A stretch of 64,000 nt of DNA from NCBI GenBank assembly GCA_965220055.1, contig CBDCPE010000004.1, positions 1,488,001 to 1,552,000 on the forward strand, in the 5' to 3' direction. Below the pieces are notes generated by a model. It saw only the letters and a program-made list of their open reading frames with translations, was not told the DNA's origin and made no database searches. The stretch is from Bin87 sp965220055. Lineage in GTDB: Bacteria > Chloroflexota > Dehalococcoidia > Lucifugimonadales > UBA3495. Below are positions 1-8,710 of this stretch, in pieces. The number at the start of each line of letters is the position of its first letter. The stretch's first letter is position 1. The translations under genes and the position numbers were made by a program.

Positions 1-988
1 CTGGCCCGGGAGCAGTCTCTGGTTGTGGAGGGGCTGGAGGCCATCTCGCAGCAGTTGCCCTTTCCCATCCTTGGCATCGACTCCTTGGCATCGACTCCTT
101 GGCATCGACTTCTTGGCATCGACTCCGATAACGACGGCGCGTTCATCAACGAAACGCTGATCACATACTGCGCCAACCGCGGCATCGAGTTCACCCGGTC
201 CCGACCTTACCGCAGCAACGACCAGGGATGGATTGAGCAGAAGAACGGTTCCGTGGTACGACGCTTCGTCGGCCATGACCGGTATTCGGGACAGGTGGCT
301 GGCCTAATCGCCCTGTAAATCGACACATGGCCTATCTCTACGGAGCGCTGCGTCGGTACGTGAACTATTTCCAGCCCTCATTCAAGCTGATCGACAAGAC
401 CAGGGATGGCTCCACCACCGTCAAGCATTACAGTCAGCCCGCCACGCCCGGCGACCGGCTGATCCAGCAGACGCAACCGGCGCTGAGCTGAAAGCCTCAC
501 TTGAGGAATATCGGACTGGGTTGGACCCGGTGTTGCTGCTGCACACCATCCGTGAAGCCCAGTCGGCGCTGGTGGCAACCACGTCTCCGGGTGTGCGGGA
601 AACGCCAGCAGGAGAAAGCCTCGAACGGTTCCTCGCCAAGTTGCCCAATCTGTGGCGGCAGGGCGAAACACGTCCCACACACGCCGCGCGAGTGCGAGGT
701 CCGCGGCATTGGCGCACGCGCCAAGACCCCTTCGAGGGCGTTTGGAGCGACGTGTTGGGGTGGTTGCAGGCAGAGCCGGATGCCACGGGCAAGGCGCTGA
801 TGGCACGGTTGCAGTCGGAACACCCGGACCGTTTCACCGAAGCGCAGCTGCGAACCTTGCAACGCCGGGTGAAAGATTGGCGGGGCATCATGGCCAAAAA
901 TCTCGTTTATGCTTCGTCCAACGCAGGCTCGGCGGAACCAGCTGGACTGCCGGAACTGGACCTGTTTGGAGCGGATCCCAAGTGCTAG
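1..988 (+). pseudogene. rve-type (integrase-fold DDE) transposase remnant, 5' cut by window edge
   Basis: The 3' part of a DDE transposase. It contains the second catalytic Asp in GIDSDNDGAFIN and the catalytic Glu in NDQGWIEQKNG, then a C-terminal domain with YVNYFQPSFKLIDKT and a tail ending in LDLFGADPKC. The reading frame is broken: one frame stops near 318 (QVAGLIAL), the FQPSFKLI segment lies in another frame, and the tail (about 521-988) in a third. A block near 307-328 replaces the VAGQTMAYLYG stretch expected from the surrounding homology. A four-fold 14-bp tandem repeat lies just before the Asp. The same decayed sequence occurs inverted at 21702-22689, where the gene's 5' part is also visible. 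Family assignment (ISNCY-like) is from recognition of the protein pattern. Confidence 0.8.
70..125. repeat. four tandem copies of a 14-bp unit
   Basis: The unit CTTGGCATCGACTC starts at 70, 84, 98 and 112; the third copy ends in T instead of C. The three extra copies add 42 bp, so 14 residues are inserted in frame between GIDS and the catalytic DNDG. The same expansion is present in the inverted arm at 22565-22620. Confidence 0.95.
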
Positions 989-1047
989 AGTTTCGGTAAC
1001 ATTCTTCGGTGAGGCAACAGGGAGGCATTCCTTATTGTCGTCTATCA

Positions 1048-1277
1048 CCGGGTCCGGGACTACATGACCGGGTACGGCCGTGACCCCGACACCCTCGGGC
1101 TGTACGGCCGGCTCAAGACCGCCGGGCGCACGCCGGAGGACTGGATCGAGGAGATTGGCGCCTGGCAGGAGATGTGGGGCCGGCTATGTTTCGGTGGAGA
1201 ACCGGCGGGGTGGTCTGAAGACCGCCGACGAACACATCGAGGCCATGCAGCGGTTCAAAGAAGCGGTGGAGTTCTAG
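1048..1277 (+). pseudogene. C-terminal remnant of an LLM-class flavin-dependent oxidoreductase
   Basis: Two consecutive frames give GLYGRLKTAGRTPEDWIEEI then GLKTADEHIEAMQRFKEAVEF. This is the C-terminal pattern of LLM-class (luciferase-like) oxidoreductases, where a TPEDW..E...W..LGA segment is followed by a DEHI...RFKEA helix. A one-base shift near 1174-1180 separates them. The 5' part is lost at the boundary with the rve element at 1047. The stop codon TAG (1275-1277) contains the TA used as target by the next IS630 element. Identification is by motif only. Confidence 0.6.
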
Positions 1278-2444
1278 TGTTATATACCTAAAGTACGCCT
1301 GCAAAAACTGGCGACCTTGGCCAGGATCTGGTCGGCGGTCTTGGTCCAGATAAAGGGCTTGGGGTTTTCGTTGGTAAGGTCAAGATAGCGGTAGATGGCG
1401 GCTTCCAGTGCCCCGCTGCTCTGATGCACCCCTCGCCGTAGTTGCTGCTCGGTCAGCATCCCGAACCACCGCTCCACCAGGTTCAGCCAGGATGCGCTGG
1501 TCGGCGTGAAGTGCAGGTGGAACCGTGGCCGCTTGGCTAACCAGTTCCGGATCAGTGCCGTCTTGTGGGTGGCGTAGCTGTCCACGATGAGATGGACGTC
1601 CCGGTCAAGGGGCACTTCGGCCTCAATGGTATCGAGGAACTTGCGGAACTCCACGGCCCGGTGGCGTCGGTGGCATTGGCCGATCACCTTGCCGGTTTTG
1701 GCATCCAGCGCGGCGAACAACGACGTGGTGCCGTGGCGCAGGTAATCATGGGTGCGCCGTTCCGCCTGTCCGGGGCGCATCGGCAATAGCGGCCTGGTCC
1801 GGTCCAAGGCCTGAACCTGGGACTTCTCGTCCACGCACAACACCAACGCCCGATCCGGCGGGTCCAGATAAAGCCCCACGATGTCCCGCACCTTCTCGAT
1901 GCAGCAGGGATCTGCCGACAGCTGGAACGTCTCGGTGCGGTGGGGTTGCAGTCCGAAGGCACGCCAGATGCGGCGGATGGTGTTGTGGCTCAGGCCGGAC
2001 CGCTGGGCCATGGACCGAGTGCTCCAGTGGGTGGCGTCTTTAGGTGTGGTCTCCAACGTCAGCGTAATCACCCGTTCCACATCATCATCGGTAACCGCTC
2101 GGGGCCGACCGCTGCGGGGCTCGTCCGACAGGCCATCCAGCCGTTGTTCCAGAAAACGCGCACGCCATTTGCCCACCGTTGCGTCGGACACCCCCAGATC
2201 GGCGCCCACGGCGGTGTTGCTCCGGCCTTCGGAGCCGGCCAGTATCATTCTGGCCCGCCGCGCCAGGGCTTGCGCCGTCTTCGGTCGTCGCACCCACCGC
2301 TCCAGAGTTTCCCGCTCCATGTCGTCCAAAATCAGCGGTGGCATTGGTCGTCCGATGGCCATGGTTATCCTCCCTCGGGACTGCTCACCCGGAGGATACC
2401 TCAGCGCTGATACTATTACTACTAACTTCAGTTACACCACACTA
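1275..2444 (-). mobile_element. IS630-family element, intact single-ORF type
   Basis: The element is bounded by TA dinucleotides inside CTAG at both ends (1274-1277 and 2442-2445), the duplication expected of IS630/Tc1-mariner elements. The ends are imperfect inverted repeats: the left starts CTAGTGTTATATACCTAAAG and the right, reverse-complemented, CTAGTGTGGTGTAACTGAAG. It carries one transposase with no frameshift. Confidence 0.85.
1280..2362 (-). CDS. IS630-family transposase
   Basis: A 360-residue single-frame IS630 transposase. N-terminal HTH: SNTAVGADLGVSDATVGKWR (about 49-68), then a second HTH-like segment with GLSHNTIRRIWRAFGLQP. The DDE catalytic core shows D in LCVDEKSQ, D in LIVDSYATHK and E in SWLNLVERWF. 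The length fits the unfused IS630 group and no motif is missing, so this is probably the most intact transposase in the window besides the one at 4408-5549. The gene nearly fills the element and ends close to its terminus. Confidence 0.92.
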   Translation of the reverse strand: MAIGRPMPPLILDDMERETLERWVRRPKTAQALARRARMILAGSEGRSNTAVGADLGVSDATVGKWRARFLEQRLDGLSDEPRSGRPRAVTDDDVERVITLTLETTPKDATHWSTRSMAQRSGLSHNTIRRIWRAFGLQPHRTETFQLSADPCCIEKVRDIVGLYLDPPDRALVLCVDEKSQVQALDRTRPLLPMRPGQAERRTHDYLRHGTTSLFAALDAKTGKVIGQCHRRHRAVEFRKFLDTIEAEVPLDRDVHLIVDSYATHKTALIRNWLAKRPRFHLHFTPTSASWLNLVERWFGMLTEQQLRRGVHQSSGALEAAIYRYLDLTNENPKPFIWTKTADQILAKVASFCRRTLGI

Positions 2445-2463
2445 GCGGGCTACCGGTCTGTCG

Positions 2464-2622
2464 ATGGCCACTTTCGAGTCGCGTACCCGCCAGTACCAGG
2501 CCAGGGTCAGGGCCCGGTTTGCCCGCGAGACCGTGCTGAGGGACCTGGGCGTGCGCCTTCATGTCCCGAAAAATTGGCACTACACGTTGATCCTGAAGCC
2601 GTCGGGCACCGGCTGGGAGTAG
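2464..2622 (+). CDS. small unrecognised ORF or gene remnant, 52 aa
   Basis: An open frame starting with ATG and reading MATFESRTRQYQARVRARF and then HVPKNWHYTLILKPSGTGWE before a stop. It lies directly after the IS630 element that interrupts the LLM remnant. Its frame is open back only to the TA at the element boundary, so it may be the tail of a truncated gene. I do not recognise the family and see no clear ribosome binding site. Confidence 0.25.
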   Translation: MATFESRTRQYQARVRARFARETVLRDLGVRLHVPKNWHYTLILKPSGTGWE

Positions 2623-3073
2623 CTGGCGGCATATTCATTGTACGCCGCCACTGGATTGTCATTCGGTGGCGCAGCTACGTCCTGCACCCTCCCAATGTCG
2701 GGAGGGTGTTTCCTTGGTCACTTCGTACTTGGTCATTTTGCCATCGTTCCCTCCGTAAGCGACCCCATTGGATGTTGACGTAGTTCTCCTCCGAATGTTG
2801 CTTCTGGCGTCTGTCACGCGCTGGAACTGCTCCCCGTCGCGCAAACGGCGGGGATTGTCCCAAGAGTCCCTCGGACCGGCAATGCCGCACAAAGCGGGTT
2901 CAGAAGTCGATGGTGTTTCCGCCTTCGGGTTCGGGAGGCTTTGCACAAAAATTGTTGCTGGTGCTTGTTCGCTGTTAGAGACTGTCTGGGTTCGGCGGGT
3001 GCCGAACACCGGAGTCGTGGTACTGGCGATTTGTCTAGAGGCGCAGCAGGTTGGTGGGTATTAGTCGTCCTGC
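2623..3073. other. non-coding stretch
   Basis: About 450 bp with no frame that looks like a protein and no recognisable repeat or RNA. It separates two IS630 elements and probably represents decayed host sequence. Confidence 0.4.
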
Positions 3074-4313
3074 TAGTATTCAGTCAATGTTGGAGTAGCA
3101 GGGATAAAACCGCTGCAGTTTGTGTCTGGCATCCTGAGTGGTGAACCGCCAGTCGATGGTGGCTTTCCTAGCGTTACGCTCGGACTCATAGACGCCGATG
3201 GCCCGTTGCAGGGCAGGTTCGTCGGGATTGCGCCCCTGGAGGCAAGCTCGGGTCAAGACGCTGAACTCAATCTCCGCCATATTCAGCCAACTGGCGTGCT
3301 TGGGAGTGTGGTGAAACTCGAGGCGTTTCACGATGCGCCTGGCCTCAGCGGCGGGGAAGGCCTCGTAAAGCGCAGCCATGCGGTGGGTGTTCAGATTGTC
3401 GAGCACCACCCGTACCACCGGAGCGTGAGGATAGGCCACATCCACCAGCCACCGCATCTGGTGGGCAAAGTCCGGCATGGTGCGGCGTTCGGTGATGGCT
3501 ATGTGGCGCCAGCCCGCCAGAGGCTCACAGGTCAAGAAGATGTTGCGGGTGCCGCCGCGCCGGTACTCGTAGTCCTGGCGTCGCGGTCGCCCCGGTTGGG
3601 CGGGCAGCGGTGTTCGCACATCGGCCAACAGTTGGGTGGAGGTCTCGTCAAAGCACACCACCGGCCGGTCAGGGTCGTAGGGTTCCCCATAGAGGTCCAG
3701 CACGTCCTCCATGGCCGCCACAAACTCCCCGTTCACCTTGGGGATGCACCACTGCTGCTTCCGCCACGGCTGGAGGATGTTTTTTTCAGCCGCAGACGCA
3801 CCGTCTCGTATGACAACGATTCCACCAACCCCAACTCCACCGCCTGGTCGGCCAGCAACCGCAGGATAACTGGTCAAGGGCTCAGTGGTCATGGCCTTCG
3901 GGCGCAGCGCTGCACGCCAGGGCAATCAGGTGGGCTTCACCTTTGTCGTCCAGCTTACGATACCGGTTGGCTTGGGGATGGTCGTGCAGCACACCGTCCA
4001 ACCCCTCCTCAGCGTAGCGCCGTTTGGTGCGGAACACCGTGCGCGGCGACGTGTCCAAGGCCGCCACCACCTGGGACGCGCTCCACCCTTCCTCAGTCCT
4101 GAGCAGGATGCGCGCCCGAGTGATTACCCGTGCGGAACGCTGGCCGCTTCGAATCAATTGCCGGAGCCGTTCCTGCTCCTCCGAAGTCAACTGTACCCTG
4201 TATTTCTCCTGAACCATGGATCCTGCACCTCCCGCACCGCTGTTTCCCAGTCAGTGTAGGGACACTGCTCCACATCACCTCGTATACGCCAATACGGATT
4301 TGACTAAATACTA
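3074..4313 (-). mobile_element. IS630-family element, copy A of the MVQEKY subfamily
   Basis: Left end TAGTATTCAGTCAATG; right end, reverse-complemented, TAGTATTTAGTCAAATCC, giving an inverted repeat of TAGTATTnAGTCAA. Both ends finish in TA. The right TA (4312-4313) is also the left TA of the next IS630 element. Confidence 0.85.
3080..4217 (-). pseudogene. IS630 transposase, copy A, disrupted two-frame gene
   Basis: The first frame (from 4217) starts MVQEKYRVQLTSEEQERL and carries the HTH region, but stops near 3882 after APEGHDH. Compared with copies B and C, about 14-17 bp are inserted near 3869-3884. The second frame resumes with EKNILQPWRKQQW and carries the DDE core: D in VVCFDETSTQLL, D in RVVLDNLNTHRM, E in SWLNMAEIEFS, ending YPCYSNID. 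The two frames of this subfamily meet at a run of seven A (3780-3786, minus strand), where a -1 shift would join them. The inserted block makes this copy a probable pseudogene. Confidence 0.8.
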
Positions 4314-4407
4314 AACCGAAGCCAAGGTGAAACCCACATGGGTGTCGGGTAGAATTGGGGGCAATTGAAAAGGTCTGTTGGGGAATCCGAGGGGGTTGCT
4401 GTTGGGC

Positions 4408-4692
4408 ATGTCGGAGATGGGAGCGCTGCTGGAGCGGTGGCGCATGGACGAGGTTGAGGTACGACGGCGGATGTATCGGGCTCCGACGCCACGGGAACGG
4501 GAACGGTGGCACGCGCTATGGCTGCTGGTGCAGGGTTGGACCGCGGCGGCGGTGGCGCAGGCGTTGGAAAGGGATGCCCACACCATTGGCGAGTGGGCCA
4601 CGGCGTTCGCGGAGGGCGGTCCCAAGGGGCTGGTTTTTGAGCAGACCGGAGGTTCCCCCCCGCGTTGGACGGAAAGCAGCAAGTCGAGTTGA
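4408..4692 (+). CDS. IS630 transposase OrfA (HTH part)
   Basis: Starts MSEMGALLERW; ends shortly after GGSPPRWTES. It carries the N-terminal HTH half: RERERWHALWLLVQGWTAAA followed by a VAQALERDAHTIGEWATAF recognition-helix-like segment. I chose ATG 4408 over upstream alternatives because it follows a G-rich stretch and matches the usual N-terminal length. The second frame, orfB, begins 28 bases before this one stops. Joining the two by a -1 shift at the C7 run gives GGSPPALDGKQQVELK, which reads as a continuous IS630 transposase. The product alone would bind DNA but lack the catalytic core. Confidence 0.8.
   Translation: MSEMGALLERWRMDEVEVRRRMYRAPTPRERERWHALWLLVQGWTAAAVAQALERDAHTIGEWATAFAEGGPKGLVFEQTGGSPPRWTESSKSS
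4655..4661 (+). other. probable -1 frameshift site, run of seven C
   Basis: Zero-frame codons here are GGT TCC CCC CCG CGT. Slipping back one base converts GGSPPRW into GGSPPALDGK, which is the start of the catalytic half. A homopolymer at the orfA/orfB junction is typical of two-frame IS630 elements. Whether slippage is ribosomal or transcriptional cannot be told from sequence. Confidence 0.65.
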
Positions 4693-5549
4693 AGACGGCA
4701 GTGCAGGAACCGCCATGGCAAGCGGGCATCGAACTATCCAACTGGAACTGGAAAGCGGTGCGACGGTTTGTAGGCGACCGCTTTGGGTTGGCGCTGAGCC
4801 GGAGCAGTTGCCTGAACTATCTGCACCGGTTGGGGTTTGTGCTGAAGCGGTCCAAGAAGCAATTGGTCAAGGCGGACCCGGCCCGGCGGGAAGCCTTCGT
4901 GAGGGAATATGCTGCTCTGCGGGCAGCAACACGACGGACTGGGGCCAAGATATTCTTCGCTGACGAGGCCCACTTTCGGGCGGATGCGGACCTGCGGGGC
5001 AAGTGGGCGCTGCGGGGAGAACCGGCCTTGGTGGACTCCACCAGTCCGCGACGTGGCGAGAAGGCCAGCTACTACTCGGCGGTGTGTCTGGAGACCGGCG
5101 AGGTGGAGGTGATGGAACTCGATGGCAACAGTAATGCCGCCACGTCCACCGCCTTCCTGCGGCAACTGCGGGCGCGGCACACCGAACCACTGACGGTGAT
5201 TTGGGACAATTCGCCAGCCCATCGGGGCGACGCGCTGCGAGCTTACCTGACCACGCCCGGCTTGAACCTGCGCCTGGTGAACCTGCCCAGCTACAGCCCG
5301 GACTTCAACGCCGACGAAGCGATTTGGGGTTGGGTACGCCCGGAGGTGACCGCGAACTTGTGCCTGGAGACCAGGGCCGCGGTTCAGGAGAAGGTGGGCG
5401 ACTTTTTCGCGAACTTGGATGGCCGACGGGAGGAAGTCAAGTGCCGATGCCGAACCGTCCTCCAGGCTCGCGCGGCAGAACTGACCGGCAGCGCCCAAGC
5501 CGATTTTTACGGCCCTGCGAATGTAGAATTCACCTTGGCTTCAGTTTAG
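4665..5549 (+). CDS. IS630 transposase OrfB (DDE catalytic part)
   Basis: 294 codons from the first in-frame ATG. It contains the DDE core: D in IFFADEAHFRADAD, D in VIWDNSPAHRGD, and the acidic third residue in SPDFNADEAIWGW. It ends NVEFTLASV, encoded within the terminal inverted repeat. The stop codon TAG (5547-5549) is made of the element's own terminal TA plus the G contributed by the neighbouring element, so termination relies on flanking DNA. Translation probably occurs as an OrfAB fusion via the C7 site. No disruption seen. Confidence 0.88.
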   Translation: MDGKQQVELKTAVQEPPWQAGIELSNWNWKAVRRFVGDRFGLALSRSSCLNYLHRLGFVLKRSKKQLVKADPARREAFVREYAALRAATRRTGAKIFFADEAHFRADADLRGKWALRGEPALVDSTSPRRGEKASYYSAVCLETGEVEVMELDGNSNAATSTAFLRQLRARHTEPLTVIWDNSPAHRGDALRAYLTTPGLNLRLVNLPSYSPDFNADEAIWGWVRPEVTANLCLETRAAVQEKVGDFFANLDGRREEVKCRCRTVLQARAAELTGSAQADFYGPANVEFTLASV

Positions 5550-5552
5550 TAC

Positions 5553-6698
5553 TCAGTCAATGTTGGAGTAGCAGGGATAAAACCGCTGCAGTTTGTGTCT
5601 GGCATCCTGAGTGGTGAACCGCCAGTCGATGGTGGCTTTCCTAGCGTTACGCTCGGACTCGTAGACGCTGATTGCCCGTTGCAGGGCAAGTTCGTCGGGA
5701 TTGCGCCCCCGGAGACAAGCCCGGGTCAACACGCTGAAATCAATCTCCGCCATCCCTTCGGCAAGCTCAGGACAGGATTCAGCCAACTGGCGTGCTTGGG
5801 AGTGTGGTGAAACTCCAGCCGTTTCACGATGCGCCGCGCCTCAGCAGCCGGAAAGGTCTCGTAGAGCGAAGCCATGCGGTGGGTGTTCAGGTTGTCGAGA
5901 ACCACCCGTACCACCGGAGCGTGGGGATAGGCCACATCCACCAGCCAGCGCATCTGGTGGGCGAAGTCCACCATAGTGCGCCGTTCGGTGATCGCCACGT
6001 GGCGCCAGCCCGCCAGAGGCTCACAGGTCAAGAAGATGTTGCGGGTGCCGCCCGCCGGTACTCGTAGTCCTGACGCCGCGGTCGTCCCGGTTGGGCGGGC
6101 AGCGGCGTGCGGGTATCGGCCAGCAGTTGGGTGGAGGTCTCGTCGAAGCACACCACCGGCCGGTCAGGGTCGTAGGGTTCCCCATAGAGGTCCAGCACGT
6201 CCTCCATCGCCGCCACGAACTCTCCGTTCACCTTGGGGATGCACCACTGTTGCTTCCGCCACGGCTGGAGGATGTTTTTTTGAGCCGCAGACGCACCGTC
6301 TCGTGGGACAGCGACTCCATCAATCCCAACTCCACCACCTGGTCGGCCAGCAAGCGCAGGGGCCAGTGATCATGGCCCTCCGGCGCATCACTGCACGCCA
6401 AGGCAATCAGGTAGGCTTCGCCACGATCATCCAACTTCCGGTACCGATTGGCTTGGGGATGGTCGTGCAGCACACCGTCCAATCCTTCCTCGGCGTACCG
6501 CCGTTTGGTGCGCAACACCGTGCGCGGCGAGGTGTCCAGGGCTGCTGCCACCTGGCTCGCGCTCCATCCTTCGTCGGTCTTGAGCAGGATCCGCGCCCGA
6601 GTGATTACCCGAGCGGAATGCTGGCCGCTTCGAATCAATTGCCGGAGCCGTTCTCGCTCCTCCGGCGTCAACTGTACTCCGTATTTCTCCTGAACCAT
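5553..6698 (-). pseudogene. IS630 transposase, copy B, disrupted
   Basis: The first frame starts at 6698 (MVQEKYGVQLTPEERERL) and remains open to the A7 shift site (6275-6281, minus strand). The second frame carries VVCFDETSTQLLADTRTPLP. It then breaks twice. One base is missing near 6048-6054 relative to copy A (gccgcccgcc here, gccgccgcgcc in A), and a 23-bp insertion at 5754-5776 splits SWLN from MAEIDFS. The insertion makes the translation read PVLSLPKG where the family has MAEIEF, destroying the catalytic Glu region. It cannot encode an active enzyme as it stands. Confidence 0.88.
5754..5776. repeat. 23-bp mobile short repeat inserted in IS630 copy B
   Basis: Copies A and C read ...cgccat|attcagc... 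without a break; copy B has 23 extra bases at that point, beginning CCCTTCGGCAAGCTCAGG. No target duplication is seen. The reverse complement, TGAGCTTGCCGAAGGG, matches the core of a short repeat widespread in bacterial genomes (recognised by its translations LSLPKG and KLRTG). Related copies are at 13944-13969 and 39665-39689. Confidence 0.85.
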
Positions 6699-6824
6699 GG
6701 CTGCCGCACCTCCTGCACTGTCGTTCCCCAGTCAGTGTAGGGATGCTGCTCCGCATCAACTCATATACGCCAATGCACGTTTGACTCAATACTAGAGTCC
6801 TTCTCCGGGCCTGTCAACAAGCGG

Positions 6825-6832
6825 CCCAGGCT
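6825..6832. repeat. IS66 target site duplication, left
   Basis: CCCAGGCT directly before the IS66 left end GTAACAGTTCAGA; the identical 8 bp follow the right end at 8281-8288. Confidence 0.95.
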
Positions 6833-6840
6833 GTAACAGT

Positions 6841-8191
6841 TCAGAATTGAGGGGAAACGAGCAACTGAAGGCAGGCGTCGAGAGGGTTTAGACCTCTGGC
6901 GGGCCAGGTGCCGAAGAGAGATGCCAGCGCCATCTTGCTTTCGGTGCCCTGCTCCGAACGAGTGCCGCCGCTGACTTTGCGGCTGATTACCACATGGCGC
7001 AGGCTGCGCTCGGCGGCGTTGTTGTCTGGCGGCACGTCCGGTTCGGCCACAAAGACGAAGAGTTCCTTGCTGAAGTGCTCGATGCGTCGGCACAGCCTGG
7101 CTGGTATTGCCGACGGGTTATCCAGGAAGGGCTGGCAGATGGCCAGCAGGCTGCGCTCCAATGCCAGTTGGACAACCCGCCGTCGCTGTTGCTCGGGATG
7201 GTGGAAGGCTTTGGCCGCGGCATAGAGTTGGTGGATTGCCCCGGCCCACTGGACCAGTGGGGCGTCCTTTGGGTGGAGGGCTACCAGGTCGTGGATGTCC
7301 CGTAGCAGGTGGGCCCAGCACCGCTGCTTGGGGCCATCATAATGGTGGTAGGCAGCGTAGCAATCGCTGACCAATACTCCGGAGAAAGCATCGCTCAGCG
7401 CCTGGTCCACGACTGTTTTGCCCCGACCCCGCCGCAGGAAGTAGCGTTCGCGGGAAGTAGCGTTCGGTGGGGGTGCTGAAAGTCCACACGTAGCCGTTGG
7501 CCCCGCTCTGACGCCAGCCGGTTTCGTCGGCGTGGACCACCGGGCTGGCGCGGATGCGGTCCAGGATCGCGGCCACTGCCGGTTGGGCCCGCTGCGCCGT
7601 GCGCTGGATGGCGCTCACGATGGCCCCCACGCTGCGGCGCAACTGATGCACGGTGTCCAGATACCACTGGACGCTACGGATGGGCAGCCGCCCCTCTTCC
7701 CGCAGCGTGGCGATCAGGCTGAGCAGGTTGACGCCGCGGCGCTGCTGGCCCAGGACCACGCCGTCCAGTTCCGCCGGAGGTGTGCAGCGCCGTCGGCACG
7801 CCGGGCAAGTCCGAGCAATGTAGACCTGCTCGGTGACTTGTACCGGAACCACCGGCAGCTCGATGACTTCCCGAGTGCGCTGGGTCCAACCGCCGGACCG
7901 GTGGGCGCCGCAATCGGGACAGTTCTCCATCACGTGCTCCACCCGGTGGGTCGGTGTCATGCGCGGGCGGGCGAAGCCGTGGCGTCGCTGCTTGCGGGGC
8001 CCCGGCTGCGCTGGGGGCTTCCGGGCCGATTTCGCCTTGAGGCCGGGCATTCGGAGCGGGTCGCCCGGTTTCGCCGGGCCTTCCAGTTCGGCAATCCGCC
8101 GCTGCAACCGCTCAATCACCGCCTGTAACTCGGCGATGATGGCAATCAGCACATCGCGGCCGACGGTGGTGAGGTCAACTTCAGTATCCAT
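6841..8191 (-). pseudogene. IS66 TnpC transposase, frameshifted by a 16-bp tandem duplication
   Basis: Begins MDTEVDLTTVGRDVL with a coiled-coil-like N-terminus (IIAELQAVIERLQRRIAELE). Then come a zinc-finger region (CPDCG, CPACRRRC) and the DDE core: D in VVHADETGWR, D in VLVSDCYAAYHHY, and E in PDNNAAERSLRHVV. The frame shifts at 7437-7466, where 16 bp are duplicated; removing one unit restores ERYFLRRGRGKTVVDQAL. The C-terminus ends LVSPQF inside the terminal repeat. Everything else looks intact, so the duplication appears to be the only inactivating lesion. Confidence 0.9.
7437..7466. repeat. 16-bp tandem duplication in tnpC
   Basis: GGAAGTAGCGTTCG occurs at 7437 and again at 7453 (period 16). 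The net +16 bp shifts the tnpC frame. Confidence 0.93.
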
Positions 8192-8280
8192 GCCCGGTAT
8201 ATGACATAACCACCGCCACCCGTGCCAGCGTTCGGCAACCCGCCTTCGGCCAATTCACCTCACCAAGTCTGAACTGTTAC

Positions 8281-8288
8281 CCCAGGCT
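8281..8288. repeat. IS66 target site duplication, right
   Basis: CCCAGGCT, identical to 6825-6832. Confidence 0.95.
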
Positions 8289-8402
8289 GACCAGGGCCTT
8301 TCCAAAGTCAAGGTGGAGGTAGGACAGCGCAAGGCCCTTTCAAAGCTCAAGCGTATCCAGTTTCCCGGCATTGCCATTGCCAGTGCTCATCCCCAACCCC
8401 TG

Positions 8403-8446
8403 CCACCGCCCCTTCCATTGTCATCGCCACCGCCCCTTCCATTGTC
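8403..8446. repeat. 24-bp tandem duplication at the IS110 left border
   Basis: CCACCGCCCCTTCCATTGTC occurs at 8403 and 8427 (period 24). The second copy runs into the IS110 left end (TGTCATTTGTATG, from 8443). The block 8289-8442 otherwise shows no gene. Confidence 0.85.
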
Positions 8447-8710
8447 ATTTGTATGTTGCGTAGTGCCCTGCGGGTAGGCCAATCTGTGGGGAAGGAGTGA
8501 GGGGCGCGTCGTCTGTCATTGGGTGAGCTGGGTCTGAGACGCAGCGGCACCGTCTCGCAGTAGGACACCCCTCACGCCAGGGCAACGGCCCTCCGAACGG
8601 ATACCGGGGCAGAGGGGCCCGCATCAGCAAGTGGGGAGGACCGCGGCACAATCGTAGCCCAATTGGAGGGGAGGAACACTGGAGGGGAGGAACACTGGAG
8701 GGGATGGACC
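8443..8710 (+). ncRNA. candidate IS110 bridge RNA (seekRNA) region
   Basis: Long non-coding left end conserved in both IS110 copies (8443-8710 and 11552-11803). IS110-group elements are known to encode a structured guide RNA in this position. I see conserved sequence but have not folded it. A 16-bp tandem duplication near its 3' end (8665-8696) is absent from copy 2. Confidence 0.4.
8665..8696. repeat. 16-bp tandem duplication upstream of IS110 tnp
   Basis: GGAGGGGAGGAACACT is present twice in tandem; copy 2 of the element has a single, near-identical unit at the same place. Confidence 0.92.

Larger units (their letters stand above)
1..1047. repeat. inverted repeat arm, partner 21643-22689
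   Basis: Reading this block forward gives the reverse complement of 21643-22689 (coordinates sum to 22690). Every open frame I compared is identical in both arms, including frameshifted ones. Identity ends sharply at 1047 and 21643. The window begins inside the repeat, so its true left end is unseen. Confidence 0.9.
4312..5548 (+). mobile_element. IS630-family element E, intact two-frame type
   Basis: Inverted ends TAAACCGAAGCCAAGGTGAA (left) and TAAACTGAAGCCAAGGTGAA (right, reverse-complemented), 19 of 20 identical. It sits exactly between IS630 copies A and B, sharing TA 4312-4313 with A and TA 5547-5548 with B. Both transposase frames are open. Confidence 0.88.
5547..6794 (-). mobile_element. 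IS630-family element, copy B of the MVQEKY subfamily
   Basis: Left end TAGTACTCAGTCAATG; right end, reverse-complemented, TAGTATTGAGTCAAACG. It shares its left TA with element E. It carries a 23-bp foreign insertion and a 1-bp deletion in the transposase. Confidence 0.85.
6833..8280 (-). mobile_element. IS66-family element with only tnpC
   Basis: Ends GTAACAGTTCAGA (left) and, reverse-complemented, GTAACAGTTCAGAC (right). It is flanked by a perfect 8-bp duplication, the length known for IS66. There is room only for the tnpC transposase; tnpA and tnpB are absent, as in the ISBst12-like subgroup. The perfect duplication implies recent insertion. Confidence 0.93.
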
